Source: Sphingomonas sp.
Lineage (GTDB): Bacteria; Pseudomonadota; Alphaproteobacteria; Sphingomonadales; Sphingomonadaceae
Reading direction: 5' to 3'
NCBI GenBank assembly: GCA_017849555.1
Contig: JAFIGU010000044.1
Location: 1 to 64,000, forward strand
DNA: 64,000 nucleotides
The position numbers were made by a program, and so were the translations under genes. Shown here piece by piece: positions 61,309 to 64,000 of this stretch. Each line of letters starts with the position of its first letter. Within the stretch, counting starts at the first letter, position 1. The notes beneath the pieces were generated by a model. That model searched no databases. It worked only from the letters and a program-made list of their open reading frames with translations, and was not told where the DNA came from.

Positions 61309-64000
61309 ATGCGCCGCATCCTGCCGCTGCTGCTCGCTACGATCGCTGCGCCCGCGCTGGCCGAACCGCCGCCGCCGCTCCCGGCGGTCAAGCCGATCGC
61401 CTTTACCGAACGGACGCTCGCCAACGGCCTGCGCGTCTACGCGATCCGCGACACTGCGACGCCCAACGTCTCGGTGCAGATGTGGTATGACGTCGGCGGG
61501 CGTGACGATCCGCGCGGGCGATCGGGGTTCGCGCACCTCTTCGAACATCTCATGTTCAAGGCGACGCGCAACCTCCACGCCGAGCAGTTCGACCGGCTGA
61601 CCGAGGATGTCGGCGGCTATAACAACGCCTCGACCGGCGACGATTACACCAATTATTTCGAGGTCGTCCCCGCCAATCACCTCCAGCGGCTGCTGTTCGC
61701 CGAGGCCGATCGCATGGCCTCGCTGATCGTCGATCCGGCAGGCTTCGCCTCCGAGCGCGACGTGGTGAAGGAGGAGTTCCGCCAGTCGGTGCTCGCGCGG
61801 CCTTATGGCAAGCTCGATTCGCTGTACCTCCCCGCGCTTGCCTATCAGCATCATCCTTATGCGCGCGGGGTGATCGGCAGCATCGCCAACCTCGATGCGG
61901 CGACGATCGACGATGTGCGCGCCTTCCACGCGACCTATTACCGCCCCGACAATGCGATCCTGGTCGTCGCGGGCAATTTCGATCCCGCCGCGCTCGATCG
62001 CTGGGTCGACCAATATTTCGCGCCGATCAAACGCCCCGATCAGCCGATCCCGCGCGTCGCCGCGACCGAGCCGGTGCGTACCGCCCCGGTCGCGGTGACG
62101 GTACACGAGCCCAACACCCCGCTCCCCGCGATCGCCTTGAGCTATCCGCTGCCGCCCGATCGCACCGCGGACATGCCCGCGCTGATGGTGATGCAGGCGA
62201 TCCTCGCGCGCGGCGAAAGCTCGCGGCTGCACGAGAGCCTCGTCTATCGCGCCGGGCTGGCGCAATCGGTCGATGCAACGCTCGATTCGCGCGCCGGGCC
62301 GGGCAAGCTCGACATCATCGCGATCGCCGCCGGGGGCAAGACCGCCGATGCGGTCGAACAGGCGCTGCGCGGCGAGATCGCGCGGATGCGCGACGCCCCG
62401 GTCTCGGCGGCCGAGCTTGCCGAGGCCAAGACCGAAATCCTCACCGATGCGTTGAAGGCGATGGAAACCGCCGAGGGCCGCGCGCGTGTCATTGCCTCCT
62501 CGGTGCTGATCGACGGCGACCCGCGCGCCACCGAACGCCAGCTCGAAGCGGTCCGCGCGGTGACCGTCGCCGATGTGCAGCGCGTCGCGCGGACCTGGCT
62601 GGCCGACGATCGCGTCGCGGCAATCCGCTATCTTCCCGCCGCCGAAGGCGCCGCGCCCGAAGCCGGGATCGCGGTCGCCGCGACGGTCGAGACCCGGCCG
62701 CTCGTCGCGCCGCGCGACATCGCCGTCGTCACCGCCGCGTCCGACGCCGAGCGCGTCCCGCTGCCCCCGCTCGGGCCGGTGGTCGCGGGCCATGTGCCGA
62801 CCCCGAGCGCGACCCGCCTCGCCAACGGGCTGACGGTGGTGACGGTCGAGCGGCACGACGTGCCGCTGGTCACCGCGCGGCTGATCGGCACCGCGGGCGC
62901 GGCGCGCGACGCGACGGGCAAGGCAGGCACCGCCAGCCTCGCCGCCACCTTGCTGACCCGCGGCACCGCCACCCGCTCAGCGACCGAGATCGCGCGCGCC
63001 GCCGAGGCGCTCGGCGCCTCGCTCGACACCGGCGCAGGGCGCGAGGGCAGCGCGATCGGCATCACCGTCGCGACCCCGGCGCTGTCGCCCGCGCTCGACA
63101 TCCTCGCCGATGCCGCGCGCCACGCGACGCTCGCCCCGGCCGAGCTGGAGCGCGCCCGCGCGCAGGCGATCGACGCGACACAGGTGACGCTGACCGATCC
63201 GATGGAACTCGCCGGGCTCGCCGCCGATCGCGCCCTGTTCGGCGCATCGGCTTATGGCGGCGCGGTCGACGGCACCCCCGCCTCGCTCAAGGCGATCACC
63301 CGCGGCGATGTGCAACGAGCCTATGCCGCGGCCTGGTCGCCCGATCGCGCGACGCTGATCCTGACCGGCGACATCACCCCCGCCGCCGCCAAGGCGCTCG
63401 CCGAGCGCTGGTTCGGCGACTGGCGCGCGGACGGCGCGACCCCCGCCGCGCTCCCTACGCCGGTCCCCATGGCCCGCCCGCGCACGATCGCGATCGACCT
63501 GCCCGATGCGGGTCAGGCCGGGGTGGTCGTCTCGCGCGGGGCGATCGCGCGCGGCGACGGGCGCTACTATCCCGCGCTGATCGCCAATACCGTGCTCGGC
63601 GGCGGCTATACCTCGCGGCTCAATCAGGAGATCCGCATCAAGCGCGGGCTCTCCTATGGCGCGCGCAGCGATCTTCACGCCGATCGCGACACCGGCTGGA
63701 TCAGCGCCGGGGCCTCGACCAAGAACGCCTCCGCCCCCGAGGTCGTCGGGCTGATCGCGGGCGAGATGCAGCGGCTGGGCACCGCGCCGATCACCGCGAG
63801 CGAGCTCGAAACGCGGCGCTCGGTGCTGATCGGCGGGTTCGGCCGGCAGATCGAACGCACCGCCGGGCTGGCGACGCTGGTCGCCAACCAGTTGCTCGAC
63901 GGGTTGCCGGTCGATGAAATGACGCGCTACACCGCGCAGGTGCGCGATACGCCGACCGCGGCGGTGCAGCGGGCGGCGGCGACGCTGTTCGATCCGGCGG
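61309..64000 (+). CDS. M16 family zinc metalloprotease, second paralogue (3' end outside)
   Basis: At least 897 residues are visible, and the frame is open to the right edge. The ATG at 61309 has AAAGGA 5-7 bases upstream. A signal peptide (MRRILPLLLATIAAPALA) is followed by an N-terminal M16 domain with HLFEH (residues 76-80) and DVVKEEFRQ supplying the third ligand. The second, inactive half is also complete to about residue 890 (RLNQEIRIKRGLSYGARS). It looks like the protein at 22525 in architecture but is clearly diverged, so this is a paralogue, not a recent copy. It probably follows tgt and the small gene in one operon. Confidence 0.9.
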   Translation, partial: MRRILPLLLATIAAPALAEPPPPLPAVKPIAFTERTLANGLRVYAIRDTATPNVSVQMWYDVGGRDDPRGRSGFAHLFEHLMFKATRNLHAEQFDRLTEDVGGYNNASTGDDYTNYFEVVPANHLQRLLFAEADRMASLIVDPAGFASERDVVKEEFRQSVLARPYGKLDSLYLPALAYQHHPYARGVIGSIANLDAATIDDVRAFHATYYRPDNAILVVAGNFDPAALDRWVDQYFAPIKRPDQPIPRVAATEPVRTAPVAVTVHEPNTPLPAIALSYPLPPDRTADMPALMVMQAILARGESSRLHESLVYRAGLAQSVDATLDSRAGPGKLDIIAIAAGGKTADAVEQALRGEIARMRDAPVSAAELAEAKTEILTDALKAMETAEGRARVIASSVLIDGDPRATERQLEAVRAVTVADVQRVARTWLADDRVAAIRYLPAAEGAAPEAGIAVAATVETRPLVAPRDIAVVTAASDAERVPLPPLGPVVAGHVPTPSATRLANGLTVVTVERHDVPLVTARLIGTAGAARDATGKAGTASLAATLLTRGTATRSATEIARAAEALGASLDTGAGREGSAIGITVATPALSPALDILADAARHATLAPAELERARAQAIDATQVTLTDPMELAGLAADRALFGASAYGGAVDGTPASLKAITRGDVQRAYAAAWSPDRATLILTGDITPAAAKALAERWFGDWRADGATPAALPTPVPMARPRTIAIDLPDAGQAGVVVSRGAIARGDGRYYPALIANTVLGGGYTSRLNQEIRIKRGLSYGARSDLHADRDTGWISAGASTKNASAPEVVGLIAGEMQRLGTAPITASELETRRSVLIGGFGRQIERTAGLATLVANQLLDGLPVDEMTRYTAQVRDTPTAAVQRAAATLFDPA

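Noticed and set aside
1..64000. CRISPR arrays
   Set aside because: The only repeats are palindromic REP-type units; no regularly spaced direct repeats with unique spacers were seen, and no cas genes are present.
1..64000. Insertion sequences or prophage
   Set aside because: No transposase, terminal inverted repeat or phage structural gene was recognised, apart from the weak phage-like N-terminal motif in the protein at 1333.

Overview
The window is high-GC, densely coding DNA typical of an alphaproteobacterium of the order Sphingomonadales, most likely a Sphingomonas or close relative. The signs are a SciP (DUF1153) cell-cycle regulator, an exosortase-V type PEP-CTERM system with its small accessory membrane protein, many ATGA start/stop overlaps, and the dispersed palindromic repeats common in sphingomonads. 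These repeats read as RPEPVEG / FDRLRANG peptides when they fall inside a gene. All assignments come from reading the sequence; no database search was run.

Layout. 1-2.9 kb: the C-terminal end of a subtilisin-like protease, a low-complexity secreted protein, then an AT-richer patch with a two-gene unit that looks like a toxin/immunity pair (1333-2827) next to a tRNA-Ser(GGA). 3-9 kb: a periplasmic cyclophilin, a Mla-type phospholipid transport operon (MlaE with STAS domain, MlaF, MlaD, lipoprotein) and a DUF445 membrane protein. 9.3-14.6 kb: an RND efflux pump with its adaptor, and a divergent SIMPL-domain protein. 14.9-17.3 kb: a GlsB/YeaQ membrane protein, sciP, a small unknown gene with a CtrA-like box, and mnmA. 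17.4-22.3 kb: a MarR-regulated EmrAB/outer-membrane-factor drug efflux operon. 22.5-32 kb: housekeeping genes, namely an M16 protease, a small beta-rich protein, purE-purK, a periplasmic isoaspartyl methyltransferase, gpmA, a dienelactone hydrolase, a nucleoside transporter and a metallophosphoesterase.

32.3-54.8 kb is one large exopolysaccharide (EPS) and protein-sorting locus. It contains a priming sugar-phosphate transferase, a GT2-GtrA fusion, an ORC-like AAA ATPase, the XrtV accessory protein, an Alg13/14-like glycosyltransferase and two further glycosyltransferases. These are followed by an apparent operon of EpsD-like prolyl isomerase, beta-barrel protein, Wza-like export protein, Wzz-like co-polymerase, BY-kinase-like ATPase, exosortase and EpsI. 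The locus ends with a WsaF-like glycosyltransferase, a secreted beta-helix protein, a PEP-CTERM protein, an acyltransferase, a flippase and a polymerase/ligase. Together these can prime, extend, flip, polymerise, export and decorate a polysaccharide, and sort at least one PEP-CTERM protein to the surface.

54.9-64 kb: a small membrane protein, the cysD-cysNC sulfate activation operon, a divergent LuxR-type regulator, an EF-hand protein, tgt with a small membrane-protein gene, and a second M16 protease that runs off the right edge.

The most interesting targets are the putative toxin/immunity pair; the XrtV-EPS locus with its non-canonical ATPases (a BY-kinase-like protein lacking the Walker A lysine, and an ORC-like ATPase); a palindromic repeat pair translated inside an outer membrane factor gene; a perfect palindrome at the start of the LuxR-type gene; and a nested inverted repeat downstream of sciP.
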